Source: Pseudoflavonifractor sp. 60 (lineage in GTDB: Bacteria; Bacillota; Clostridia; Oscillospirales; Oscillospiraceae). Taken from it: a stretch of 41,302 bases of DNA. The translations under genes were made by a program, and so were the position numbers. A model generated the notes under the pieces. It was not told where the DNA came from. It saw nothing but the letters and a program-made list of their open reading frames with translations, and did no database searches. Of this stretch, positions 16,056-24,270 are shown one piece after another (the stretch's first letter is position 1; each line of letters begins with the position of its first letter). The stretch is taken from positions 1-41,302 of the forward strand of contig NZ_QWKI01000130.1 of NCBI RefSeq assembly GCF_009911645.1. The letters run 5' to 3'.

Positions 16056-16870
16056 CTCCTTCCTATAATTTGTCCGTTCTTCAGCTTCAAACTGATTGCT
16101 CCGCTGGGGTAGATCAGAATTGCGGAGGTAATATCAAAGAGCAGGCCGGTGTCTAAATCACCGTCCTGCTCTTTGTTAGACAACATATATTTCAGCCGTA
16201 ATGTCTCATAGTCGGCGGAACTGAGGGCATTGAATTGAGTTGCTGCCAGGTCGATCACTTTTTGTTTGGCGGCGACTTCATCCAATTCGTTTTGATTCAA
16301 TTCCTGTTCCAGTGCTCTTTCCAAGTCTTGGACCGGACCGTTGTCTGGGACAATGGCAGGAATTTCGAAGTCAGGAGCCAGCTTTTTTGACTGTGCAAGC
16401 AATTTCGTGAGGCTTTTCATCAGGTTTTCGTCCGTCACCTTCACCGAGGTATTCATACAGTTCGGACACCGCCAGTTCGCTCGATAATTTCTCGTCATAG
16501 TGCCTCCACAGGACGGACACCGTACCAGGGAGCGCAGTTCCTTGGTGATTTTCATCCGCTCTGGTGAGTCGCAGGACCAGGTGTTCGCTGCTTCCGCACA
16601 ATGGAAGGTGTTCTGCGTGATGATAGCAGGATACTCCTCATCGCCCATATAGCGTCGCTCCTTTAGAATACGGGCTACAATATTTTTGTTCCACCACTTT
16701 TCGGGGATGTATGGCAACCCCTGGTGTACCAGCATGTCCGCCACTTTTTCGTATGAGGCCATCTGGATATAGCCGTCGAAGATCATGCGGACTGTATCTG
16801 CGCTCCGTTTGTCAACGCAGATCACTCCGTTCCGAATGCAGTACCCGAATGGCAGTTTGCGTATTTTCAT
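16052..16870 (-). CDS. Recombinase-domain protein lacking the catalytic resolvase domain
   Basis: 272 residues. It starts directly at the recombinase domain (LPFGYCIRNGVI ... VADMLVHQGLPYI ... ILKERRYMGD) and carries a zinc ribbon (RCPSCGG ... WRCPNCMN) and a coiled-coil tail, but no serine catalytic domain. It therefore can bind att-type DNA or partner recombinases but cannot cut. ATG at 16870 has AAGGAG 10-11 nt upstream. It starts 7 bp after the first recombinase stop and overlaps the third recombinase start, so the three are one operon. A clean start codon and ribosome site argue against random truncation. Confidence 0.88.
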   Translation of the reverse strand: MKIRKLPFGYCIRNGVICVDKRSADTVRMIFDGYIQMASYEKVADMLVHQGLPYIPEKWWNKNIVARILKERRYMGDEEYPAIITQNTFHCAEAANTWSCDSPERMKITKELRSLVRCPSCGGTMTRNYRANWRCPNCMNTSVKVTDENLMKSLTKLLAQSKKLAPDFEIPAIVPDNGPVQDLERALEQELNQNELDEVAAKQKVIDLAATQFNALSSADYETLRLKYMLSNKEQDGDLDTGLLFDITSAILIYPSGAISLKLKNGQIIGRS

Positions 16871-16877
16871 GTGTAAG

Positions 16878-18479
16878 TCACTCCTTCCGTCCAAGGGATT
16901 CCGTCAGCTCCAGCCCGTTGACCAGCCGGAAGCGCAGGACTGTACTGCTCTCGGCAATGACATGCTCCACCAGGTCGCGGAATATATCACCATCGAATGC
17001 TGGGAGGAAGTCCGGCATGGTTTCCAGCGTCTCCAGCAGTTCCTGGGTTTTGGGGATGGTATCATCACATTCAGAACCGAGGAGCCGCTCTTTCTCCTGC
17101 TTAGCCGCACGGAGCTGTTGGGCAAGTTCGTTGCTCTGGGATATATAAATATCAGGATCGACACAGCCACACTTGTTCAAGGTGGTCAGCATCTGCTCCT
17201 GATCCATGATATCGGATATTCTTTTGTTCAGCTCAATGATGTCCAGGCTCCAAAGCATCCGGCGCTCCCTGATGGTCTGGAGGTTGAATATCATCTGTTT
17301 GAGGATTGGCTCCCCATGGAGCCGGAGTTTGTGATACACACGGAGGAACGCGGCTTGGATATCATTTTCCGCAATTTGTGTGACAGGGCAGTCCTCTTTG
17401 TTGTGGAAATGTGTGCGGCAGACCCAGTAGACTTGGCCTCCCCACATTCTCCGCTTGAACATGGTCCCACAGACAGCGCAGAACATCTTCTTCCGCAGAG
17501 GTGTGTCTTGACTGCGGGATTCGGAAATTCTCTTTTCTCTGCGCTGATTTTTCAGCCTTTGCACCGCCTGGAAGGTTTCCTGTGTAATGATGGCTGGATG
17601 AGTTCCCTCCGCATAGTACTGCTTCCGCTCTCCGTGGTTTCTGACATGATGGGCCGACAGGATATCGGGCGTATATGTCTTCTGCCATAGGGAATCGCCA
17701 ATATACCGCTCATTGGACAGGATATAGGATATGGCGCTGTGAGTCCATTTCCTGCTCTCCCAGCCGATTTTCACTGGTACCTGCTCTCGATTGAGCCTCT
17801 CCGCAATCTCATCTATGCTTTGTCCTGCCAGATAGTCCTGAAATATCTGACGGACGATCTCAGCACGGCTTTCATCGATTTCGATTTTCTTGTTGCGGAT
17901 AATATAGCCGAAGGGCATGGAGGATGGGAGATATGTTCCACTTTCCATCCGATACTGATAGCTCCAGCGCATCTTAGCAGAGAGGCTCTCGCTCTCCTTC
18001 TGTGCGATTGCGGCGAAGACAGCAGTGAGAAGTTCTCCTGTCATGTTGGAAGTATCAATATTCTGTTCCTCGAAATGTACTCCCACGCCGATGGTCTTCA
18101 ACTCCCGGATGGTCTCCAGGCAATCCTTGGCATTGCGGGCGAAGCGGGAGATGGATTTGACCAGCACCTTGTCGATCTTGCCCCTGCGGCAGTCTGAAAT
18201 GAGCCGTTGGAAGTCTGGGCGTTTCTCTGCTGAGGTGCCCGAGATGCCCTCATCCGCATACAGATCTACCAGGGTCCAGTTCTCCTTGCCGCTGATCAGG
18301 GTGGTGTAGCGGTTCAGCTGGGCCATAAAGGAGTTGAGCTGGTCGCTGGAATCGGAGCTGACCCGACAATAGGCGGCCACACGGAGCTTTTGCGCTTCCG
18401 GCCTCTGGGCGGCCTCAATGACGATGACTTTCTTGGGGGCCAACGCCAGATTTCCACTGGTCTGCTGTCCTCCATACAT
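16878..18479 (-). CDS. Large serine recombinase (first in tandem)
   Basis: 533 residues from the ATG at 18479; a GTG at 18488 is open but too close to the GGAGGAG site. The resolvase domain shows AAYCRVSSDSSDQ (catalytic Ser), GISGTSAEKRPDF and KSISRFARN. The recombinase domain starts at PFGYIIRNKKIEI; the zinc ribbon is FCAVCG ... WVCRTHFHNKEDC; coiled coil follows. It shares the same N-terminal layout as the third gene (VIVI, then RVAAYCRVS) but is clearly diverged, so the pair is not a recent duplication. Probable integrase/excisionase pair of the mobile element. Confidence 0.93.
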   Translation of the reverse strand: MYGGQQTSGNLALAPKKVIVIEAAQRPEAQKLRVAAYCRVSSDSSDQLNSFMAQLNRYTTLISGKENWTLVDLYADEGISGTSAEKRPDFQRLISDCRRGKIDKVLVKSISRFARNAKDCLETIRELKTIGVGVHFEEQNIDTSNMTGELLTAVFAAIAQKESESLSAKMRWSYQYRMESGTYLPSSMPFGYIIRNKKIEIDESRAEIVRQIFQDYLAGQSIDEIAERLNREQVPVKIGWESRKWTHSAISYILSNERYIGDSLWQKTYTPDILSAHHVRNHGERKQYYAEGTHPAIITQETFQAVQRLKNQRREKRISESRSQDTPLRKKMFCAVCGTMFKRRMWGGQVYWVCRTHFHNKEDCPVTQIAENDIQAAFLRVYHKLRLHGEPILKQMIFNLQTIRERRMLWSLDIIELNKRISDIMDQEQMLTTLNKCGCVDPDIYISQSNELAQQLRAAKQEKERLLGSECDDTIPKTQELLETLETMPDFLPAFDGDIFRDLVEHVIAESSTVLRFRLVNGLELTESLGRKE

Positions 18480-18556
18480 GTGCCGCACCTCCTCCTGTCA
18501 GCAACATACAATACCATAACCCATCTGTAAAAGCTATTAAATTCGAGTCGTGAAAC

Positions 18557-18703
18557 TCAACAAAAAATGATATCCGCTCCGATTTCTCCAGCAATTCTGG
18601 CAGCGATCTTCTTCAGCTCAGTTTTGCTGAATCCCTGGTCCTCCAGCAGACGGAGCAGGTTGCGGATACCGCAGAAATCAATGTTTGCGTTTTTCTCTGT
18701 CAT
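18557..18703 (-). CDS. 48-residue protein upstream of the recombinases
   Basis: ATG at 18703 with GAGGAG 7 nt upstream. The product is a compact helical protein (CGIRNLLRLLEDQGFSKTELKKIAARIAGEIGADIIF) with two or three amphipathic helices. It lies 78 bp before the first recombinase and shares its direction. Small helical proteins beside serine recombinases can be recombination directionality factors or repressors; here that is only positional inference. Confidence 0.6.
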   Translation of the reverse strand: MTEKNANIDFCGIRNLLRLLEDQGFSKTELKKIAARIAGEIGADIIFC

Positions 18704-19243
18704 GATGAATCTCCTCGTAAAAGAAGCGGAGCCGCTCCACATAGGTGTAAAAGTATTGATAAACCCTTTGCGGGAGCGGCCCCGCTGTTTTTGAAATTTG
18801 CTGTTGGCCCTATTCGACACTACTTCCCAGGCCGTGGGCGGCAAAACTGAACTGTGCTGGCGCACACTCCGGGTCTCTCACCCCTCCGAGGATCTCTCCG
18901 AGCTGCCCCCATTGCGTGATCCTGCATCGCAGGGCTGTGGCTGGGCAGGGGTACCATTATAGGTGAACGAGGTCATTGCGAGGCAGCTTGCCAAGGCTGC
19001 TTTTGGAGCGATGAAATACGCTGGGCACCTTATTTGGCCGTCTTTTATAAAAACTTCCAGAATTCACTGCAATCTGTCATTTTTACAGGTGGTCTTGGCG
19101 CATCGTCCGAATCGCTTTTCCCTTTTCATAGGCTCGTCCACTGACGTTATTCAGTCGCCGGATATTCAATTTTCAAGCTGCACGAGAGGAACTAAAATTG
19201 CCCCCTCACTGTGTAGGCAGCGAGGAGGCCAGTTTTACAACCC
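18704..19243. other. 540-bp gap between small gene and sigma-like gene
   Basis: No gene is supported. The segment next to the small gene has a long-range inverted repeat (18726-18785). The remainder (18790-19243) has mixed composition and no clear ORF with a ribosome site on either strand. As the non-coding DNA next to the recombinase operon, it is the most likely place for an att site or recombinase binding sites, but I cannot identify the crossover sequence. Confidence 0.4.
18726..18785. repeat. Inverted repeat in the leader of the 48-residue gene
   Basis: GCGGAGCCGCTCC (18726-18738) and GGAGCGGCCCCGC (18773-18785) pair at 12 of 13 positions with 34 nt between. On the minus strand this lies in the presumed 5' leader, 23 bp before the start codon, where it could hide the ribosome site. 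On the plus strand TGTTTTTG follows. Confidence 0.45.
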
Positions 19244-19708
19244 TTATTTCAAAAACTTTTTAATTCTTATAAAACGCTTGGATACAGCTTCTTGGGTACA
19301 TCCCAATTTTTCTGCCAGTTCCCGCTGTGTGTGCTCCTCTATAACAAGGAATGTCAGCAGTTCCAAGTCTTCGATGGAGAGCTGCCGCAACGCACACACC
19401 AGCCGCTGGTTCTCAATAGTATCCACCCAGGCATACCGGCCAGAAAAATCTGCCTCATCAAAAGAAATCGTGCTACTTGCAAATTTGCGAAGCAGGACAG
19501 AGTTCTCTATTTTCTCGCCATTGATGTACTCGCTAGGTAAAGCCTGTGTGTGGATTTCGTAAGTACGCTGAGAGCGGAAGCATTCCAGGTCAAACTCATA
19601 AAGGAGTTGGATCGCTTCTTGGGACATACCCGCCGCCTCATAGTCCTTCCGGAGCTTGTCCCACTCCCGCTCAAAGCGTTTCCTCTCCGTGGCATAATAA
19701 AAACCCAT
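19244..19708 (-). CDS. Sigma-70-like / HTH regulatory protein
   Basis: 154 residues from the ATG at 19708, with GGAGGA 7 nt upstream; an open frame extends to 19921 but crosses the terminator hairpins. The C-terminus is a sigma region 4-type helix-turn-helix (LLTFLVIEEHTQRELAEKLGCTQEAVSKRFIRIKKFL). The N-terminal half (ERKRFEREWDKLRKDYEAAGM) is helical and lacks a recognisable region 2, so it may be a regulator of the Tn916/ICE sigma-like type instead of a full sigma factor. Similar genes commonly sit at the end of conjugative elements. Confidence 0.75.
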   Translation of the reverse strand: MGFYYATERKRFEREWDKLRKDYEAAGMSQEAIQLLYEFDLECFRSQRTYEIHTQALPSEYINGEKIENSVLLRKFASSTISFDEADFSGRYAWVDTIENQRLVCALRQLSIEDLELLTFLVIEEHTQRELAEKLGCTQEAVSKRFIRIKKFLK

Positions 19709-19847
19709 ACCGGGTCCTCCATTCTTCTGAAATTTTGTAAATAAAAATTCCAGAAGCGGAGGAGAACGGCAGTGGAGCGAAAAAAATCGGCTCCCTTCTT
19801 CACCGTTCGACAAAAAACGATGTCGAACAGCAAAGAACGAAGTCGAT

Positions 19848-19892
19848 AAAAAATAAGGTGCAAACGACTGTACCGTTTGCACCTTATTTTTT
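19848..19892. terminator. Strong symmetrical (bidirectional) terminator
   Basis: A perfect 19-bp stem (19848-19866 with 19874-19892) and a 7-nt loop. The arms start and end in A6/T6 runs, so U-runs are produced on both strands. It insulates the mobile element from the peptidase gene. Confidence 0.8.
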
Positions 19893-19910
19893 AGAGGAGA
19901 GGCCCAAATA

Positions 19911-19936
19911 TTTTGATTCATGCCCCTGAATCAAAA
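19911..19936. repeat. 10-bp perfect palindrome
   Basis: TTTTGATTCA and TGAATCAAAA pair around a 6-nt TGCCCC loop. It lies 18 bp beyond the big terminator, possibly a secondary terminator or an end-of-element site. Confidence 0.45.
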
Positions 19937-20108
19937 CAGAGGAAAAATAGAAGCACATATACTCCCCCATTTACTCTTCTTTATTAAGGGGAAATGGCGA
20001 CGATTTTGAATGAAAAATACAGGATGCTGAAAAGGGTAAACCTAACAAAGACTTTGTTCACTTAGCTGTTGTGTTCACAGTACATCAGAGTATAAATCAC
20101 CTGCTGAC

Positions 20109-21296
20109 TCATCCAAGCATTCTTACGACTGAAAGCATATAGTATTCAATGGAACGGAGATAATCCTCAATTGGAATCTTCTCATCGGCCTTTGCCGGTT
20201 CATTGAGATCGTCTGCTGCACCAATATTGGGGAAGGGCGTTCCATAGGCTGCGTTGATATTGGCACCATCCGAGCCGCCGTGACGGCGATAGAGCTCCAC
20301 TGGCTTTCCAGTAACCTCCTCCATTGCCTGCCGGACTGTCTGGATAAAGGAATCATCTTCCGAAATCTCCATAGCAGGGCGGTCCGAGAATTGTTTGAGT
20401 TCATAGTCCATTTCTGGATATTGATTCTTCAGTTTATCAAGAACTGCGCGGATTTCTGCCTCACAGGACTCCATTGTCTCTCCCGGGACCATACGCCGGT
20501 CAATGGAGAATGTGCTGACCGTGGAAAATGTATTGAACGCCTTTCCGGAATGGAAGGTGGAGACCTCCAGGGAGGGGGACCCGTAATAAGGAACTTTTCT
20601 GGACTCAATTTCATGGGACAGCTTGTAGATTTCCGACAAGGCCAGGTGAGCTTTCTCCAAGGAATCCATAGTCGGGTGGGGACGGTACGTGGAAGCAGGA
20701 GTCCCAGTATAGGTAACTGTAATGCGGTAAATACCGGATTGCCCGATCAGCAGCTGCCCATGGGTCGGTTCCATGCAGATTCCAAAATCACCTTTGAGAT
20801 AGCCGTTTTCCAAAAGCCACTTCACGCCATAGGTGCTGCCGTTTTCTTCATCGCACATATAGCTCACCTCGATGCTGCCCTTGGGGTCGAAGCCTGCCCG
20901 CTTCAGAAAGGTCACAGCCATCAGAGCCGCCGCATCTCCGCCTTTCATATCCGAGGCGCCGCGCCCATAGATGTAACCATCGGCTACCTTTCCGGAGTAG
21001 GGACCATACAGTCCGAAGTCGCCGTCACAGGGGGGGTAGGCATCCATATGCCCGTTGAACTGGAATTTCTTTCCTGGCTGAGTACCGCTCCATTCAGCAA
21101 TGACGTTTGGATGCTCTGGGGCGCACCCGACCACCTTGGGCTCAAGTCCGGCTTTTTCGAGCCACTTGCAAAAAACCTTGCTGATCGCCACTTCATCCCC
21201 AGTCGTGCTGGGCGTTTGAACAAGTTCTACCAGGCAGTCAATGGCTTCCTGGCGATACATCTCCACGGTTTCATGTATCCTTTCGCGTGTTAACAT
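20109..21296 (-). CDS. M20 family metallopeptidase/amidohydrolase
   Basis: 395 residues, cytosolic. Metal and catalytic positions: H83 and D85 (NGHMD), D116 (GASDMKGGDAA), E150/E151 (CDEENG), E176 (MEPTHG). This fits M20 (ArgE/DapE/YgeY-like) enzymes that cleave amide bonds of dipeptides or N-acyl amino acids. The usual last ligand His of the H-x-x-N/D-E block is Ala (A368 in AKADE). The gene is transcribed away from lysR from a promoter carrying one of the two duplicated operator blocks, 45 bp from the start. Its closest relative in the window is the gene at 34259, with the same residue numbering throughout. Confidence 0.88.
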   Translation of the reverse strand: MLTRERIHETVEMYRQEAIDCLVELVQTPSTTGDEVAISKVFCKWLEKAGLEPKVVGCAPEHPNVIAEWSGTQPGKKFQFNGHMDAYPPCDGDFGLYGPYSGKVADGYIYGRGASDMKGGDAAALMAVTFLKRAGFDPKGSIEVSYMCDEENGSTYGVKWLLENGYLKGDFGICMEPTHGQLLIGQSGIYRITVTYTGTPASTYRPHPTMDSLEKAHLALSEIYKLSHEIESRKVPYYGSPSLEVSTFHSGKAFNTFSTVSTFSIDRRMVPGETMESCEAEIRAVLDKLKNQYPEMDYELKQFSDRPAMEISEDDSFIQTVRQAMEEVTGKPVELYRRHGGSDGANINAAYGTPFPNIGAADDLNEPAKADEKIPIEDYLRSIEYYMLSVVRMLG

Positions 21297-21340
21297 ATGA
21301 TGCCTCCTTTATAAATTTTGCGTATACTTTTGGATGTTTT

Positions 21341-21416
21341 TATGATATCATAAGTGAAATCAAACAGGTTCCCTTCAATTTGATATTCCCCTATATTTAT
21401 TTCATATTGGAACAAA
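21341..21416 (-). promoter_or_regulatory. Promoter/operator block, copy 1 (M20 gene, LysR region)
   Basis: A 76-bp block, 71 of 76 positions identical to the reverse strand of 22654-22729. Read toward the M20 gene it contains TTGTTCCAATATGAAATA, AATATCAAATTGAAGGGAACC and the perfect palindrome TATGATATCATA (21341-21352) 45 bp from the M20 start. A TTGAAG ... TATGAT pair spaced 20 bp suggests an activator-dependent promoter. It also lies just before the lysR start, so it may autoregulate lysR. Confidence 0.8.
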
Positions 21417-21431
21417 GGGAGGCGGCAGCAT

Positions 21432-22385
21432 ATGAAACTCCAACAAATACAGTATGTGATAGAAATTAATCGGGCCAACTCTATTTCAGGTGCGGCAAAA
21501 AATTTGTTCACCTCTCAATCCCATATCAGCAATGAATTAAAAGCGTTAGAGCAGGAATTGGGTTTTGTGATTTTTGAGCGGACGGCACAGGGCGTCCGTT
21601 TGACGGATCAGGGACAGGCTATGTTGAATATTGCTATGTCTATTCATGAACTTACCGACCAAATGCGCTCTATTAAAAAGGGGAAAGAAATATCAGATCG
21701 TGTTTCTATTGCCACAGAAAATATGTCATTTTGCCTGGAGGCATTTTCAAAATTATGTATCAAGCATGGTGCCAATAATCTCAAACTGCTTGGCGGGTGT
21801 CCCAGCGAGGTCTGCTCTATGGTTGCGCAATCTGACTGTGAAATCGGTATATTAACCGCTAATTCAACGTTTTCAGATGCCTTTATGCAAAAGCTAAAGT
21901 CCCAAAATCTGTATGCGCACAGACTAGGAAAACTCGGATTGTATATCCGACTGTCACGGCAACATCCGATTTTTCAAAATTTTCAGCAGACCAAAGTGAT
22001 AGATTATGCTTCTCTGATGAATTATCCTTACATCAATACTGAGGACTCTGATAACTCCTTGCGCTATATTCTCAACGATATTTTCGGGTGGTTTGTTTCG
22101 GACTCTACAAATCAAATTATCCTGACAGACCGGGAGTATAAAAGGCGGATTGTGTGCTCAACCCTAGCCTGGTCGATCGGGGTATGCTATTCAGAACGAG
22201 ACGAATCAGACTTTGAAGGTGCGCGTATTCTTATCCCCGGAATTGCAGCCGAAGTGATTTATGTGACAAAGAAAAAGCGGATGTTAAGTGAATTGGCACA
22301 AGATTACTTGACCCTGCTGCGCAAGGAACTGGACGCCATTAACAAATTTACCGCAAATGATTTGAGGGAACAATCACTGCTTTAG
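21432..22385 (+). CDS. LysR-family transcriptional regulator
   Basis: 317 residues. The N-terminal winged HTH is typical (ANSISGAAKNLFTSQSHISNELKALEQELGFVIFERTAQGVRLTDQG, residues about 14-62), followed by a periplasmic-binding-like effector domain. GGGAGG precedes the ATG. The gene is divergent from the M20 gene at 20109 and upstream of the YfcC carrier; both targets carry the same 76-bp promoter block, so this protein very likely activates or represses both in response to an imported peptide- or amide-like compound (inference). Confidence 0.9.
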   Translation: MKLQQIQYVIEINRANSISGAAKNLFTSQSHISNELKALEQELGFVIFERTAQGVRLTDQGQAMLNIAMSIHELTDQMRSIKKGKEISDRVSIATENMSFCLEAFSKLCIKHGANNLKLLGGCPSEVCSMVAQSDCEIGILTANSTFSDAFMQKLKSQNLYAHRLGKLGLYIRLSRQHPIFQNFQQTKVIDYASLMNYPYINTEDSDNSLRYILNDIFGWFVSDSTNQIILTDREYKRRIVCSTLAWSIGVCYSERDESDFEGARILIPGIAAEVIYVTKKKRMLSELAQDYLTLLRKELDAINKFTANDLREQSLL

Positions 22386-22535
22386 ACTGTTGTTATTTTA
22401 AAACTTGCAACTGACAGGCCGAAATTTTCTGATGGACATCCTGCATTCCGCTGGATGGTATCTGGTTCAAATTCTTGTACAAATCAAACTATGCGGCGGA
22501 AATGACCGTAAAATATGCCGTTTTCCCAAATGAAC

Positions 22536-22575
22536 AAAAAATCCTCAGATTTCAAAGGAGATCTGAGGATTTTTG
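22536..22575 (+). terminator. Terminator of lysR
   Basis: AAAAATCCTCAGAT (22536-22549 region) pairs with ATCTGAGGATTTTT around a 10-nt loop, followed by TGTTTG. A classic intrinsic terminator, effectively bidirectional because the arms begin with A-runs. Confidence 0.8.
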
Positions 22576-22653
22576 TTTGTGAGCCCGCAACCCTCTGGAT
22601 TCTGAGGCCAAATGCGCCAGCGGCAACTTCGGTTACGTCTTATGGTATCCACT

Positions 22654-22729
22654 TTTGTTCCAATATGAAATACATATGGGGGAATATCAAATTGAAGGGA
22701 ACCTATTTAATTTTACTTATGATATCATA
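22654..22729 (+). promoter_or_regulatory. Promoter/operator block, copy 2 (YfcC operon)
   Basis: The inverted twin of 21341-21416 with five mismatches. It contains ATATG-AAATA-CATAT (22663-22677), a LysR-type T-N11-A inverted repeat; TTGAAG (22692-22697); and the palindrome TATGATATCATA (22718-22729), 80 bp before the carrier start. Conservation against a background with no other similarity indicates selection for regulator and polymerase binding. Confidence 0.82.
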
Positions 22730-22809
22730 AAAAAAAATCATGACGAAAGGAGCGATATAAAGTTAAAAGACACAGCGTTATTACAAATGTAGAAAGAGGC
22801 GGATCAAAT

Positions 22810-24216
22810 ATGAAAGAGAAAAAACAGTTTAAAATACCCTACACCTATACCGTGCTGTTTATTATGATGATATTAGCGGCAATTATGACCTGGATCATTC
22901 CAGCCGGTGAGTATGACACGGAGAAGGTCGGCAATGTGACCAGGGTCATTGCCGGCACCTACCACGCAGTGGCCGCCACGCCCCAGGGTCCCTGGGCCAT
23001 GCTGATGGCTGTGGTGCAAGGCTGTTATCAAGCGGCGAAACTGATGTTTATGGTGATGTTCTGCGGCGCCGCGATGGAAGTGCTTCAGCAGAGCGGCGCC
23101 ATTTCGGCGGCCTTCGGCAAGGTCTCCAGCAATAAGCGGGTGAACGGCAAGATCCTGATTATGATGGTCTTCATCTTTGTCTCTATCGGCGCCGCCGCCG
23201 GTGTGTTCGTGAACTCCACGCTTGCCATGATCCCCGTGGGCGTACTGATTGCCCAGAGTCTGGGCTACGACGCCTTTACCGGCTTCCTTATGGTAGGTAT
23301 GGCCTCCTACTGCGGCACCAGCGTGGGATGGGCGACCCCTCACACCATCGGCATCGCGCAGACCATCGCTGAACTTCCCATGTTCTCCGGCTTTGGTGTG
23401 CGTGTCCTTTTACATATCATCAACTTCCTCATTACCTACTACTTCATCGCCCGCTATATAAATTTGATAGAAAAAGACCCGACCCGCAGCTTGAATTACG
23501 AGGTCGGAATGGAGCGCTCCGAGTACATGGGCATAAAGAGCAATTTTGGCAACGGCACAGAGTCTGGCATGACATGGCAGCACACGGTGAGCATGCTTGC
23601 CCTGGTGGTCGCAATCATCGCCGTCATGATTGGCACCATCAAGTTTGGCTGGGGCCAGGACGAGATGAGCACGACATTCTTTGTTCTCGCCCTGTTCGTG
23701 GGACTGATCAGCGGCATGGGGCTGGATGGGACCTTTAAGGCTTTCATCTCCGGATGCGCTAAAATGGCGTCTGCTGCTTTCATTGTGGGCTTTGCCAACG
23801 GCATTTCTATCATTCTGACAAATGGCAATATTCTCAACACCATCGTCAATTGGCTGTCCATCCCCATGAGCAAGATGAGTGCCGTGATGGCCGCCAATTT
23901 TATGTTCGTTGTCAACACGATTATCAACTTCTTCATTCCCTCCGGGTCGGGCCAGGCGACTGCGGTTATGCCTCTGATGGTCCCGATCGCCGATCTGTGC
24001 GGCATCACCCGTCAGGTGGCGGTGCAGGCCTTCCAGTTTGGCGACGGCTTCTCCAACGCCCTGTATCCTGTGGGATCGACGCTGGCCGCGCTGAGCGCCG
24101 GTAAGACGGAGTACAGCAGATATGTCAAATGGGCGATCCCCATGCTGCTCTGCCAAGCCGTTCTCTCCATAGTCACTCTGACGATTTTGCAGTCTATCGG
24201 CTGGACCGGCCTCTAA
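22810..24216 (+). CDS. YfcC-family (DcuC/AbgT-like) carrier
   Basis: 468 residues with about 11-12 hydrophobic spans. The N-terminus (KIPYTYTVLFIMMILAAIMTWIIPAGEYD) is diagnostic of the YfcC family, as are NFFIPSGSGQATAVMPLMVPIADLCGITRQVAVQAFQFGDGFSN and the hairpin-loop-like TSVGWATPHTIGIAQ. Members are predicted secondary transporters of the ion transporter superfamily for carboxylates, peptides or arginine-related compounds. It starts the LysR-linked plus-strand operon, followed 54 bp later by an amidohydrolase, suggesting uptake of that enzyme's substrate. Confidence 0.92.
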   Translation: MKEKKQFKIPYTYTVLFIMMILAAIMTWIIPAGEYDTEKVGNVTRVIAGTYHAVAATPQGPWAMLMAVVQGCYQAAKLMFMVMFCGAAMEVLQQSGAISAAFGKVSSNKRVNGKILIMMVFIFVSIGAAAGVFVNSTLAMIPVGVLIAQSLGYDAFTGFLMVGMASYCGTSVGWATPHTIGIAQTIAELPMFSGFGVRVLLHIINFLITYYFIARYINLIEKDPTRSLNYEVGMERSEYMGIKSNFGNGTESGMTWQHTVSMLALVVAIIAVMIGTIKFGWGQDEMSTTFFVLALFVGLISGMGLDGTFKAFISGCAKMASAAFIVGFANGISIILTNGNILNTIVNWLSIPMSKMSAVMAANFMFVVNTIINFFIPSGSGQATAVMPLMVPIADLCGITRQVAVQAFQFGDGFSNALYPVGSTLAALSAGKTEYSRYVKWAIPMLLCQAVLSIVTLTILQSIGWTGL

Positions 24217-24270
24217 GAGCGAGCGCGCCGATACAGAAACTCAAAATTCAGATAAAAAGGAGGCTTATCT

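Larger units (their letters stand above)
19709..20108. other. 400-bp boundary region, terminators only
   Basis: Between the sigma-like gene and the first M20 gene there are only structured sequences: 19805-19828 (GTTCGACA/TGTCGAAC), 19848-19892 and 19911-19936. A 23-codon frame at 19994-20065 has AAGGGG before its ATG but no recognisable product. This is the probable border between mobile-element DNA and the catabolic island. Confidence 0.45.
22386..22809. other. 424-bp intergenic region between lysR and the carrier
   Basis: It holds the lysR terminator (22536-22575), the second promoter/operator block (22654-22729) and an 80-bp leader. The leader includes an AAAGGAG site (22746-22752) with no start codon at the right distance, a possible relic of a lost leader peptide. 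No gene is supported. Confidence 0.6.

Noticed and set aside
19994..20065. 23-codon plus-strand frame with AAGGGG before its ATG
   Set aside because: Too short and without any recognisable feature; it lies in the border region and could occur by chance.
22873..24156. Minus-strand frames rich in His/Gly across the YfcC gene
   Set aside because: Antisense shadows of a GC-rich membrane protein gene.
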